From: Oehlia diaphana
Taxonomy: Eukaryota > Glomeromycota > Glomeromycetes > Glomerales > Glomeraceae
DNA: 64,000 nucleotides
Direction of reading: 5' to 3'
NCBI GenBank assembly: GCA_003833135.1
Contig: QZLH01000010.1
Coordinates: 184,599 to 248,598 of the forward strand
A program made the position numbers and the translations under genes. Under the pieces are notes generated by a model. That model ran no database searches. It was not told the origin of the DNA and saw nothing but the letters and a program-made list of their open reading frames with translations. This document shows, in pieces, positions 54,462 to 64,000 of the stretch. Position 1 is the stretch's first letter. Each line of letters starts with the position of its first letter.

Positions 54462-54816
54462 TTCGAGCTAAAGGTTTTTAAAAAAAATTGCTATCTAAAC
54501 CGAAAAAGAAATAAAAATTTTAAATTTTTAGTCCACTTAGTATTAACATAGTATTAACATGCTATATTTGATATTCAGTCATAATTCCTGTATATCAGTC
54601 CAGATTTTACAAGCCGATTACCAGCAGTGTTATTCTTTTTACCATAAAAGTCAACAAAACAAAGTTAAAACTATTACCGCCACAAAATTCCTCACGGACT
54701 CGGTTTTAACTTTTCGTACTCCTTGTTGGATCCAAGAAGTTACCCAATTTACTGGTCTTTTTTTTTTACGTACAGGATACAGCACATTACAGGCTTTGAA
54801 TCGATATTGTTAGTTT
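54462..54816. other. Divergent spacer with an upstream in-frame open frame
   Basis: Between PAF1 and the zinc-finger gene. An 84-codon frame (54559-54813) ends in TAG only three bases before the zinc-finger ATG and in the same frame. Its residues (WIQEVTQFTGLFFLRTGYS) match nothing I know. It may be a leader frame or simply chance. Confidence 0.4.
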
Positions 54817-56223
54817 ATGGAACTTTACCCCATCTCCAAAATGGAGTTGGAAAGCCGTTCTTTGCCTAAAGAAGGTTCGACACAAGCTAATAATCCTATT
54901 AAACATGTAGCTATTAAGAAAAGTGTTCCAACGCGCCGTGCCTCAACACCTAAACCAACCACTTTATCTATGAATGACACAGATTTCTTACCAAGTGATG
55001 GACGTTTAGCTAAAGACCCTGTGTTAAACGAGCCTCAAAAAAACGGGAAGCCTGATAACGCGCAACTTAGGCTTGTAGAAAAAACTGCACCACCCGCAGT
55101 GAACACAATGGATAAAGGAAAGGCACGAATAACATCATTATCGACTATGCAGTCAGATATAAATAAGGATAATTTACAAAAAGAAGGAGAAACCACTGAA
55201 AAATCTAATTTGGTCAGGACTGTTGAATATGCAACATCAAAGCCCGTAGAAGCTGATGAAACTACGACAGAAGAAGATATTACGAACTGTGTCGGTTATA
55301 AAGCAAACATTTACGATACAAGTTTGGTTGTATGCACATTGAATGGATGTAATAAATATTTCACTAGAATGGATAAATTTTCGCTTCATCGTAAAAGAGA
55401 ACATGACACAACGGACGTTGTAACAGATATTTGGATATTTGGAAATATGAATAGGGGAGAAAGTACAACTAATACTATTTCTAAAATAACAGAAAGTATA
55501 AATACACCTAGGGTAGAAAAGACGTCAACAGAAAAGAATGTATCCTTACCTGTTAATGCTCCTCTGAATTCAATGAAAACTGAAAAAACTGAAGTATCAC
55601 TTTCTTCCCTGCCAGAAAATTCTGCCCGTGCAGCATCTACAGGGGCTCCTACAGGGGCGTCTACGGGAGCATCCACGGGAGCATCTACAGGAGCATCTCG
55701 AAATCGAAGACCAAAAGAACAAGAATTGATAACGTCGAGTCCAATTGATAATTCACTTACAAATAAACGAACTCGAGATCAGGTGCCAATCGAAGATAGC
55801 AAAAAAGAGACAAGCGGAAATAAAAGACGGGAAACACAGCCGCCACAACAATTCTTAGGACTTAATAATGGTGAAATACGTCAGCAACAGCAAAGACAAC
55901 AAAGACGATATCCAATAGAAGAAGAACAAATAATTGGACCAGATGGGCGTATAAGATATCAACCACGAGGGAATCGTGGGCAAAATGCTAATCCCGTGTA
56001 TGGAATGCCGTATGATACAGGAGATCCTAGATATTATAATGCTATGATACATCCTATGAGCTTTGGACTCTCTCCTTATAGTGAATTACCACCTCCACCG
56101 CCTCCCCCGCGTTATGATGGTGGATATGGTGATATGCCATATGGTCAATTTTATGGGGGCGGAAATAGAAGATTTATAAATAGTCCTCCACCGCCTCCAC
56201 CCCAACCGCGACGGTCAAGATAA
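54817..56223 (+). CDS. Protein with one C2H2 zinc finger and Pro/Gly-rich tail
   Basis: A single intronless frame of 468 residues. The only recognisable domain is one C2H2 finger at C173, C178, H191 and H196 (CTLNGCNKYFTRMDKFSLHR), with spacing C-x4-C-x12-H-x4-H. Around it lie Ser/Thr/Lys-rich disordered stretches. A four- to five-fold TGAS repeat occurs near residue 280, followed by a bipartite basic patch (KKETSGNKRRE), a QQQQRQQRR stretch, and a tail with RGNRGQN, GGYGDMPYGQ and two poly-Pro runs ending in PQPRRSR. The tail resembles RNA-binding or phase-separating proteins. I do not recognise the gene. Nuclear location is inferred from the finger and basic patches only. Together with MATA-HMG it is one of two intronless genes here. 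Confidence 0.8.
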   Translation: MELYPISKMELESRSLPKEGSTQANNPIKHVAIKKSVPTRRASTPKPTTLSMNDTDFLPSDGRLAKDPVLNEPQKNGKPDNAQLRLVEKTAPPAVNTMDKGKARITSLSTMQSDINKDNLQKEGETTEKSNLVRTVEYATSKPVEADETTTEEDITNCVGYKANIYDTSLVVCTLNGCNKYFTRMDKFSLHRKREHDTTDVVTDIWIFGNMNRGESTTNTISKITESINTPRVEKTSTEKNVSLPVNAPLNSMKTEKTEVSLSSLPENSARAASTGAPTGASTGASTGASTGASRNRRPKEQELITSSPIDNSLTNKRTRDQVPIEDSKKETSGNKRRETQPPQQFLGLNNGEIRQQQQRQQRRYPIEEEQIIGPDGRIRYQPRGNRGQNANPVYGMPYDTGDPRYYNAMIHPMSFGLSPYSELPPPPPPPRYDGGYGDMPYGQFYGGGNRRFINSPPPPPPQPRRSR

Positions 56224-56767
56224 TGAAGGAATGGAAAATTAATTATTTAATTAATGTAATTAATTAACTAATAAATTTGGGTCATCGATTTCCCTGCTTT
56301 ATTTTTATTTTGGTTTGGCATATTATAATTATTTAATACGCCAAAATGGGATTTATAAAGTTTTGATTTTGGGACAATTCACCAAATACTTTTACATTTT
56401 CAACTCAATATGTAGTATATATTTCTCCAACAAAATTCTGTAGAATAATAATATTATATCCTATTTGCTTTCAACATCCTGTAGAATTGTTGCTCTTTAT
56501 ATTATTTGCAACAATTATGGCGTTACTTCTTACTCTTATTTTTTCTTTTAAATCTGTTATAAATATTATACATATGGATTAATAATTAAATTAAGGCACA
56601 TACTGGATATTTTATCTGTTAATTCAATTGGAGGGGATACTCGTTTAACATTGCAATTAAGAAAGAAGCGATTTGTTCAGACATTTTGTTATCATACATT
56701 TAAACATTCAGATTTAATCTTATTCATTTTTCAAACATCTTTCAGTCTTGTTGCTCTTCTCTTTAAT
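56224..56767. other. Convergent spacer between the zinc-finger and SEN15 genes
   Basis: No gene recognised; 3-prime flanks of two converging genes. A short open frame crossing 56651-56833 overlaps the last SEN15 exon on the other strand and is a shadow. Confidence 0.5.
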
Positions 56768-57659
56768 TCAACCGACACAATTATTAGTTGGAGGAACAAT
56801 TCCTTCATGAACTTTATAATAAACCACCGTTGAGTCGGGGAACGTGATGGCAAGAGTAACACTGTATATAAATATTTAAATTTTAAAGAAAATTTTTGTA
56901 AAACCAATATAATAATAATTTAACTCATTAGAATAATTCACACTTTACATGTATATTAAAATGTTCATTTATTGTACAAAAACCATGAAGAACCCTGTAT
57001 ATATTAGTGTATATTTTTTAAGAAACAAACCTTTTATATGAGGGCTTGTTCAAAAATGATTGTAGCGAAGAGAATAATAAGGTTATGCTGTAAATAGTCA
57101 TAAAAAGAGTGTTTAAGCATTAGTATTTATAATGATATAAATTATAAATTCAAACTAATTACCGTTCAATTGACCATGATTCAGAGGAGGAACATGGAAT
57201 AATTATTTGAGTTTCAGTCTTTAAGTATAATGGAATGTGGTGAAGAATGAGAATTCATCGAAAAAAAGGAAAACAAGAAATATATATTTAAAGAATTATT
57301 TTACTCAATTATTACTTCTGTGTTTGCGTTGCCGAATATCACACACCTTTGTAAAGGTTCAATTTCTATAACTTTGACCTCCTTCCAAGCTTTTGCTAAA
57401 AGAAAGAAATTTTTTTTACACATTTCATTAAAAATATGCGAAATAGGTAAATATTTACCTTTTGTCAAGTCAAGGTACACTTGAGAAAGGTAAGTTGCTG
57501 ATTGTGGATATTTCTCACAAAATGGGGTGATTTGTTCGAGCTGAAAGCAATAAATTTTACGCGAAAAATTCAAATTTGAAGAATTAAATATATGCTAACT
57601 GAAAATAAATAACTTATTTTTGTTCGTTCCCTAAAACTCACCGCTGAAATAACATTCAT
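56768..57659 (-). CDS. sen15: Sen15, tRNA-splicing endonuclease subunit, six small exons
   Basis: Exons 57659-57642, 57540-57459, 57395-57316, 57218-57163, 57087-57031 and 56861-56768 join in phase to 128 residues. The Sen15 fold is visible throughout: EKYPQSATYLSQVYLDLTK, then AKAWKEVKVIEIEPLQRCVI, the strand TQIIIPCSSSESWSI, a helix SLQSFLNKPSYK, and VTLAITFPDSTVVYYKVHEG, which parallels human [20 protein letters not shown]. Sen15 is a structural subunit of the Sen2-Sen34-Sen54-Sen15 enzyme that cuts introns from pre-tRNA. Five introns interrupt only 387 coding bases. The gene is divergent from alpha-actinin over 181 bases. Unspliced frames capture only the middle of it. Confidence 0.88.
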
Positions 57660-57840
57660 CGTACGCATAAAATAACGAATAATTAAAAAAAATAAATTTT
57701 GATGCAGGTATTTTTCCGCGTATTATAAATTATGATCGACAATACAAGATCATGCAAGGTTGATTTTTGATTTACAGTATTTCCTTTTTCTATTCGAGTA
57801 CTTTTATTGTAAATTGAAAAAAATTTCTTTGGTTTTGTAT

Positions 57841-60800
57841 ATGAAAATGGCACAACCTTTTAAACCAACCCCAGCTTCCCAACAGGTCGTTGAAGATACT
57901 GGTAATTCCCAGTTTATATAAAATGATAGTCATAATAGACATGCACCTTTTGGTTTTTCAACGCATTTCAATAAATTTTCGATTTTAAATAGCGAAGGTT
58001 ATGGACAGAACTTGGGAGACTATTCAAGAGAAAACTTTTACGAAATGGTATATTTCTGTTTTATATAGTTATCGCTTAGATTTGCAAATTAATTTTAGAA
58101 TGATGATTTATTAACAGGGTGAACAGTAAATTGACTATAAAGGATATAACTCCAATTAGCGATTTGAATCGTGAAATATCCGATGGAGTTCGATTAATTC
58201 AACTTTTGGTGAGCCATCCTGGAGCAATCCAAATCCAAATTGGCAGAATCCAATTACTTTATAATATTTCATGAATTTCCGTCAAAAATTTTGTCAGTTA
58301 ATCCTGCAGCTTAGGAGGCATCAAGTTGATATTTTGTCGCTCAACATAAGATTGATCTTGATATTTAAATTTGAATAGAACAAATTAATTCGAATCGCTT
58401 AATTGATTATTATCAAGAGAATATTAATTGATGATTTGATTTGATTGCTTTATGATTACAAGCGAACTATTATATTACATCTTCAAAAAGGATTATAATT
58501 CAATAATCCCTCTTTTGCTCAATTAGGAAATTATTGGAGATACTTCTCTCGGCAAATATAACAAAAACCCAAAAATGCGCATTCAAAGAGTTGAAAATGT
58601 GAATAAAGCATTAGAATTTATCAAACATAGAGGCGTTTCCCTCACTAATATAGGTGCTGAAGGTAACTTGATTCTATTTAAAGCATAGATTCCAATCGTG
58701 TAAAATTGTATATGAATTGGGAGTTTTTGGGGTTATTAGATTATTATCTCGCAATATATAATAAATTATTTGTATTTATAACTTAATGAACTCTCATCGT
58801 TAGATATTGTTGATGCCAATCTTAAACTTATTCTTGGTATGATCTGGACTATTATTTTGAGATTCACGATTGCTGATATTAGGTTCGCATAATTTACAAA
58901 ACTTGCTTTTATATTATAAATACTTGATTCTTACTTGGTAAAAATATATATATATATAGTGAGGAGGGACTTACAGCTAAGGAAGGTCTGTTACTTTGGT
59001 GTCAAAGAAAGACAGCTCCTTATGCCGAGGTTGATGTGCGTGATTTTACTTATAGGTAAAAATAAGTGTTTCCAAACCTAGTCGTTATAAATTCTTATTA
59101 CGATATTGTTTTAAGATGTATTTTAATTTGATATAATAAGTTGGCAGGACGGTTTAGCATTGTAAGTGAAACATTATTATCTGTATTGGCAAAAATTACG
59201 AATTCAGAAAATTTACTCTAAAGTTTGCTTGTTAGCTGTGCATTAATACATCGACATCGACCCGATTTATTGGATTATGATTCATTAGACAAGGTGAATT
59301 AAGTAATTTAAAATTTAAGATATTAATTTTGCTAAATTAATTTGAAAATACACAATAAAGTCGAACCGTCATGCGAATACCGCCTTAGCATTTGATGTAG
59401 CAGCAACGCATCTTGACATAGCGGTATTTAGAACTTTTTATATATTCCTTTTTGAAATCTTATTATATATCTCAGCTTATATTTTTCTCTTTTTAGAAAT
59501 TATTGGACGTAGAAGACGTTTGTGATATTCAAAAACCTGATGAACGATCAATTATGACCTATGTTGCTTTATATTTTCATGCTTTTTCACACTTAGGTCA
59601 GATGATTATTTATTTGAATTATGTACAATTCTTGCGTAGCTTATTTTTAATCTATATCTTGGATAAATAGATAAAGTAGAAATTGCTGGAAGGAGAGTAG
59701 CAAAATTTGCAGAAGTTATGCAATCCGCTTGGGATATGGAACATGATTATGAACGACGCGTCGAGCAGGTATTATTCTTATAAAATCACATGTACATCTT
59801 TTAAAGTAAAATATTTAATTAATTTGTTAATGATTGTCTTTTAAGTTGATGAAAAATGTTAATGATAGGAAAACTATCTGGGCTAATTCACGTTTCGATG
59901 GAAGTTATTCTGATGCTAAACGTCAATCTGCTGAATTTAATAATTACAAAAGCTCAGAGAAACGTAAATGGGTATCTGAAAAAAGTGATTTAGATTCATT
60001 ACTTGGAAATATTCAGACCAAGCTTAAAACTTATGAATTACAACCTTATCACCCTCCCGCTGGATTAACTTTAACCGACCTAGATAAAGTATGGCAAGGC
60101 TTATTGGCTGCTGAAGTTCAAAGATACAAATCAATTAATGATAAAATTAGAGAGTAAGTCTTAATATAATAAGAATTATAAAATCGAGTATTATATAAAT
60201 ATTTATTTATTTACTTATTTTTTACAGTATTAAGGAAAACCTTCGTAAATCATTTGCTCAATCAGCAAATAATTTTCAGAAAAATTTGGAATCTATTCTA
60301 CAAGTATTATCTAAATTAGATGGAGAATTAGATGCTCAACTTGAAACCGTAAAAAGTCTTTCTGTAAAACTAGGATCTTTGGATAATTCTCTTTCTCATA
60401 TTGAAGAAATTGACGCTCAATGTCGTGAAGCTAATATAGAAGAAAATGATTATACTGTATTTTCAGTAGATGACTTGAGATTCGAACTGGAGCTTGTAAA
60501 ACAATCTGTTAATAAGAAATCTTCGTTTATCGAAAATCAGGTAACTATGTATTTTATATTATATTATTATTTTAGTATTGTCACTCATATTTTTTCATTT
60601 TATTAAAAAGATTGTGTCAAGAAGTATGACAAATTTAACCCCGGCACAATTAGAAGAATTTGAAAGCACTTTCCGGCATTTCGATAGAGATTCTACAAAT
60701 ACGTTAAATACTTATGAATTTAAAGCAGCCTTGGCTAGTTTAGGCATTTTCCATGATGTGTGTTATGTTTCATTTTATAAACTTAATGACTTGATAATTT

Positions 60801-61221
60801 ATTAATACAATTACTTATATTGTTTATTAGGATGATGAATGGGAAGCTACATTCAATCAAATGACTGATGGGCAATCCGAAGCCACTTTTGAACAGGTAA
60901 TTTATAAAGTTATCTTTTATGCAAAGATTATGCATTCAAGGAAGCATAATATATATTAATGAAATCTAATTTATGTTTTTATAATTTTAGTTTATTATCT
61001 ATATGATTAATGTAACAGAAGATAAAACTTCACCAGATCAACTTCGACAATCATTCAAAATTGTTGCGGGAGATAAACCTTTTGTTACTGAATTAGATTT
61101 AAAAAGATCTTTATTGCCAGAAAACGTTGTATCTTATTTAAAAGAAACTATGCCATCCAGTCAAGGCGTGAATGATGGATATGATTATTCTAAATATTTA
61201 GATCAAGTTTTTAAGGGTTAA
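57841..61221 (+). CDS. Alpha-actinin, short fungal form, 16 exons
   Basis: Sixteen exons join in phase to 640 residues: 57841-57901, 57993-58047, 58118-58208, 58527-58662, 58804-58882, 58960-59055, 59141-59161, 59236-59293, 59361-59423, 59497-59596, 59671-59768, 59846-60153, 60228-60540, 60611-60757, 60831-60896 and 60991-61221. Two calponin-homology domains (TFTKWVNSKL and [14 protein letters not shown]; then [20 protein letters not shown] and [15 protein letters not shown]) bind actin. A rod of about 230 residues would hold two spectrin repeats, against four in animals, as in fission yeast Ain1. The first EF-hand loop (518-529, [12 protein letters not shown]) keeps acidic ends and could bind calcium; later ones are degenerate. 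It cross-links actin filaments in cytokinetic rings. ATGs at 57841 and 57847 are both possible starts. Budding yeast lacks this gene. Confidence 0.95.
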
Positions 61222-61262
61222 AATTATATATTATAATAACAAAGCTTAAAACAAATATTTAT

Positions 61263-63930
61263 TTAATTAATCTTTTTTTTTCTATTATTTTGTCTTGTTT
61301 TCTTGTTTGAAAGTAACGATTTTGATTCATATTTCGAATTATTATCACCTTTAGATTTATCTTTCTTTTCTTTTTTATCTCCGTAAATGGTATCACCTTT
61401 ATTTATATCCTCATTTTTATCCGAGGCAATAGCCAACTTACGAGCTTTTCTTTTTTTCGAAGCTTCAATAATTTCTCTAATAAAAGGAAAGGAAATTAAT
61501 TATTAAAAAATCAACGCAACAATAAATAATTAGATACATACTTTTTACGTATCATTTTCTTAATGTCATAAGTAGATCTTGTGTCTATAGTTTTACGTTC
61601 TATAGGTTTCTTACGTAATCGTTTTTTAGATTCCCTTGAAGGATTTTTTAATTGAAGCATCCAATCAGGTACTTCACAACCTGATTCTTTCATTACATTA
61701 ACAACACTTATATAAAATATGAATATATCTTCATTAGAAATTATTATAGAATACAATTTAAAAATTTAACCTTTAAAAAGTTTTTACCTTTTTAGATAAG
61801 GAGCATCATCCTTTGTATAATAAGTTACAGCTTCACCACTTCTACCAGCTCTACCAGTTCTACCAATTCTATGAATATAACTTTGTACAGATTGTGGAAA
61901 ATCGTAATTTATAACTAAATTAACACCTTTAAAATCCATACCACGAGCCATTAATTCTGTAGCTATTAATACCCAAATTTTCCCTTGTTTAAGATTTAAT
62001 ATAATTGAATCTCTCTGCAACAAAATAAAATTACGTTATATAAAACTTCATGTCAAATAAAATGTTGAGCAATACATTAAACTACCTGAGCTTTTGTCCT
62101 TTCAGAATGTATAACATCTACATTAATACCATCATAAATTAATTCATGAAATAATTCTTTTGCTCGTTCAATTGATTGCACAAAAATTAATACTGGCGGT
62201 TTAAATCCTTCTTGTATTAACTGTCGAACAGCAATTAATTTTCCTTCTTCCTGTCCTACATATAAAAGTTTTTGTTTTATTGTTTCCGTTGCAGCATTTC
62301 TACAGTTGAAAAAAAAAGTTAATTGGTACAAAACCAAAATAAAACAAAAAAAAAATAAAAATAAAAAAATAAAAATTTACTTTAGACCTATCACAACTCT
62401 AATTGGATCCCTCATAAAATCATTTGCTAATGTTTCAACACTTGAAGGAAATGTTGCACTAAATAAGGCTTTTTGTAATTTAACATTAGAACATGCTGCA
62501 AATATTTCATCCGTTTGTTCTAAAAAACCTAATTCAAGTAGTTTATCTGCTTCATCCAAAATCAAATGACGTACACTATATGATAAATTACAATATAAGT
62601 TAAAATACTAATAAAGAATGTAAACCATTATTGTAAGTAATCCTACTTTTTTAATTCAATGATATCTTGTTGAATTGCATGAACTAAGCGAAGCGGTGTA
62701 CTAATCAAAATATCTTATTAATCAAATTTGATCGGTTAAAAAATACCAATTAAATAAAACAATCCACAAATAAAATACTCAAGATAAGGCATACCAAATT
62801 TTTCCCTTAGGCGAGGAGTTTGTGCTTGTGTAGCTGCAGTCGCTTTTGTTAACATGCATACTTTAAATTTTTTACCAACAGTCATTTTTCTGAATTCTCT
62901 ATATATCTAATCAAATTAAGATGAATTATTAAATTTTAAAAATTTAAACTTAAAAGTAAAATTGGGTTAAAAAAAACCTGTTGTGCCAATTCTCTAGTTG
63001 GAGAAATAATTAATGCACGATAACCTATTTTCTCTGGACCTTTCAAATCATGTAACATAGGTATAATATAAGCCAACGTTTTACCTGACCCGGTAGGTGC
63101 CATTGCCATTAAATCACGCCCCTTCAACATTCATTAAGAAATTGTACTAAGTTAGATGTCTTAAGAAGATTAAAAGCAAAAAATCCCGAAGGAATCATTT
63201 CTTACATGGATCATGATTGGGATGGCTTGCATTTGAATTGGCGTTGGCTTTTCATATGCGGAGTTTTTTAAATTCTTACAAATATATGGTTGAAAATTAT
63301 ATTTTGATTCAAGGTCATCAAATGAGCTAAATGGATTTGGAATATCTGTTCCGTAAATATGAATTCGATGTCGTTTACGAAATGATTTAACCTAAAAAAA
63401 ATGAAGGGCATCAATCAAATATAATAAGAAAAGAAAAAATCACTACTAATTAAAAATTAAAAATAGGGAGTACATCATCCATAGAATTAAGGGGTTCTTC
63501 TTCAGCTTGATCGTCTTCGTCTTCATTTTCATCATTGTAATAATCGGTACTTTCTTCTCCTTTTAAAAAGAAAAACCAGTTTAACTCAGATTAATCTCAA
63601 AATATATTCGAATTAGATATTAACAACCTTCTTGATCTTTTTCTACATCTTTTGTAATTTTCTTGTCTTTAGTTACACCTAATGTCTCATCTATAGCACT
63701 TTTACTATTATGAAAGAAGTTAATTTCTTGCATAATGTCCATTTGAGTATCTGAGATATCATTAGTTTTCCTTAATTTATTCGATGGCTATTATCAAAAT
63801 TGAATATTAAATATAGTACATATACATTAATATCAAATTAACATAAAAATACCTCGAACAGTGAAATGTCATCAGTAAATCGTTTTTTGTTGAATCTTGC
63901 TCCACTGCCCAGTACTTTAAACAAATCCAT
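61263..63930 (-). CDS. rok1: Rok1/DDX52-type DEAD-box helicase
   Basis: Twelve exons (63930-63853, 63787-63628, 63559-63474, 63391-63206, 63121-62978, 62906-62795, 62713-62647, 62575-62381, 62299-62086, 62014-61788, 61706-61542, 61476-61263) join in phase to 615 residues. The N terminus [18 protein letters not shown] is typical of Rok1/DDX52. An acidic linker precedes the upstream [18 protein letters not shown] and Q motif [10 protein letters not shown]. Helicase motifs: APTGSGKT (178-185), [14 protein letters not shown] in place of [32 protein letters not shown] and [10 protein letters not shown]. The tail is Lys-rich. Rok1 acts in 18S rRNA processing and release of snR30 in the nucleolus. 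TPLR rather than TPGR is a known Rok1 trait. Its stop codon is 41 bases from that of the convergent alpha-actinin gene. Confidence 0.95.
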
Positions 63931-64000
63931 TATGAATTTGGGTTGGGACTAATTTTTTGATAACTGATATCGAGAAACTATATATATATATATTTTTATG

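Noticed and set aside
57301..57573. Single 90-codon frame as the complete SEN15-region gene
   Set aside because: It reads through two introns; spliced exons restore the Sen15 motifs and extend to the true C terminus.

Overview
The window is eukaryotic nuclear DNA, very AT-rich, with long A and T runs. Its protein genes are split by short GT-AG introns, mostly 50-150 bases. The gene set is fungal: an XRCC4-type repair factor, a Rud3-type golgin, Erf4, Atg12, Tim44, Nip7, a MATA-HMG box protein, Hsp60/Hsp10, Pex2, Paf1, Sen15, a two-repeat alpha-actinin and Rok1. Low GC, many introns, an intronless MATA-HMG gene, and genes that budding yeast lacks (DHX35, alpha-actinin) best fit an early-diverging filamentous fungus. 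An arbuscular mycorrhizal fungus such as Rhizophagus is my inference from these traits, not something the sequence proves.

Layout. Positions 1-14,890 are gene-poor: a broken gene fragment at the left edge, a 1.4-kb inverted-repeat element (594-1995), a small hairpin, a decayed coding relic, long homopolymer tracts, one MIT-domain gene (7067-8260), then about 6.6 kb of AT-rich minisatellites. Positions 14,891-23,607 hold three genes: XRCC4-like, a mitochondrial DEAD-box helicase, and the Rud3-type golgin. Positions 23,608-26,930 are an extremely AT-rich desert with a MITE-like element. From 26,931 to the right edge the DNA is gene-dense: ERF4, ATG12, TIM44, NIP7, MATA-HMG, gluconokinase, arrestin-like, HSP60, HSP10, DENND6, PEX2, DHX35, a P-TEFb-type cyclin, PAF1, a one-zinc-finger protein, SEN15, alpha-actinin and ROK1.

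How genes relate. Several neighbours are divergent over short spacers and may share promoters: ATG12/TIM44 (165 bases), HSP60/HSP10 (410 bases, with a heat-shock-element-like site), DENND6/PEX2 (160 bases) and SEN15/alpha-actinin (181 bases). HSP60 and HSP10 encode the two halves of one chaperonin. Mitochondrial import and folding (TIM44, HSP60, HSP10) and a mitochondrial RNA helicase are all present. The cyclin and PAF1 both act in RNA polymerase II elongation. Alpha-actinin and ROK1 converge with only 41 bases between stop codons.

Most notable: an interstitial telomere-repeat tract inside an intron of the XRCC4-like end-joining gene; the head-to-head chaperonin pair, in which the HSP10 first coding exon is only the ATG; a reconstructed six-exon SEN15 gene; and the 1.4-kb inverted-repeat element. 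I found no evidence of a wholly new multi-gene system. All gene models are hand-built from splice signals, reading phase and family similarity, and have no transcript support here.
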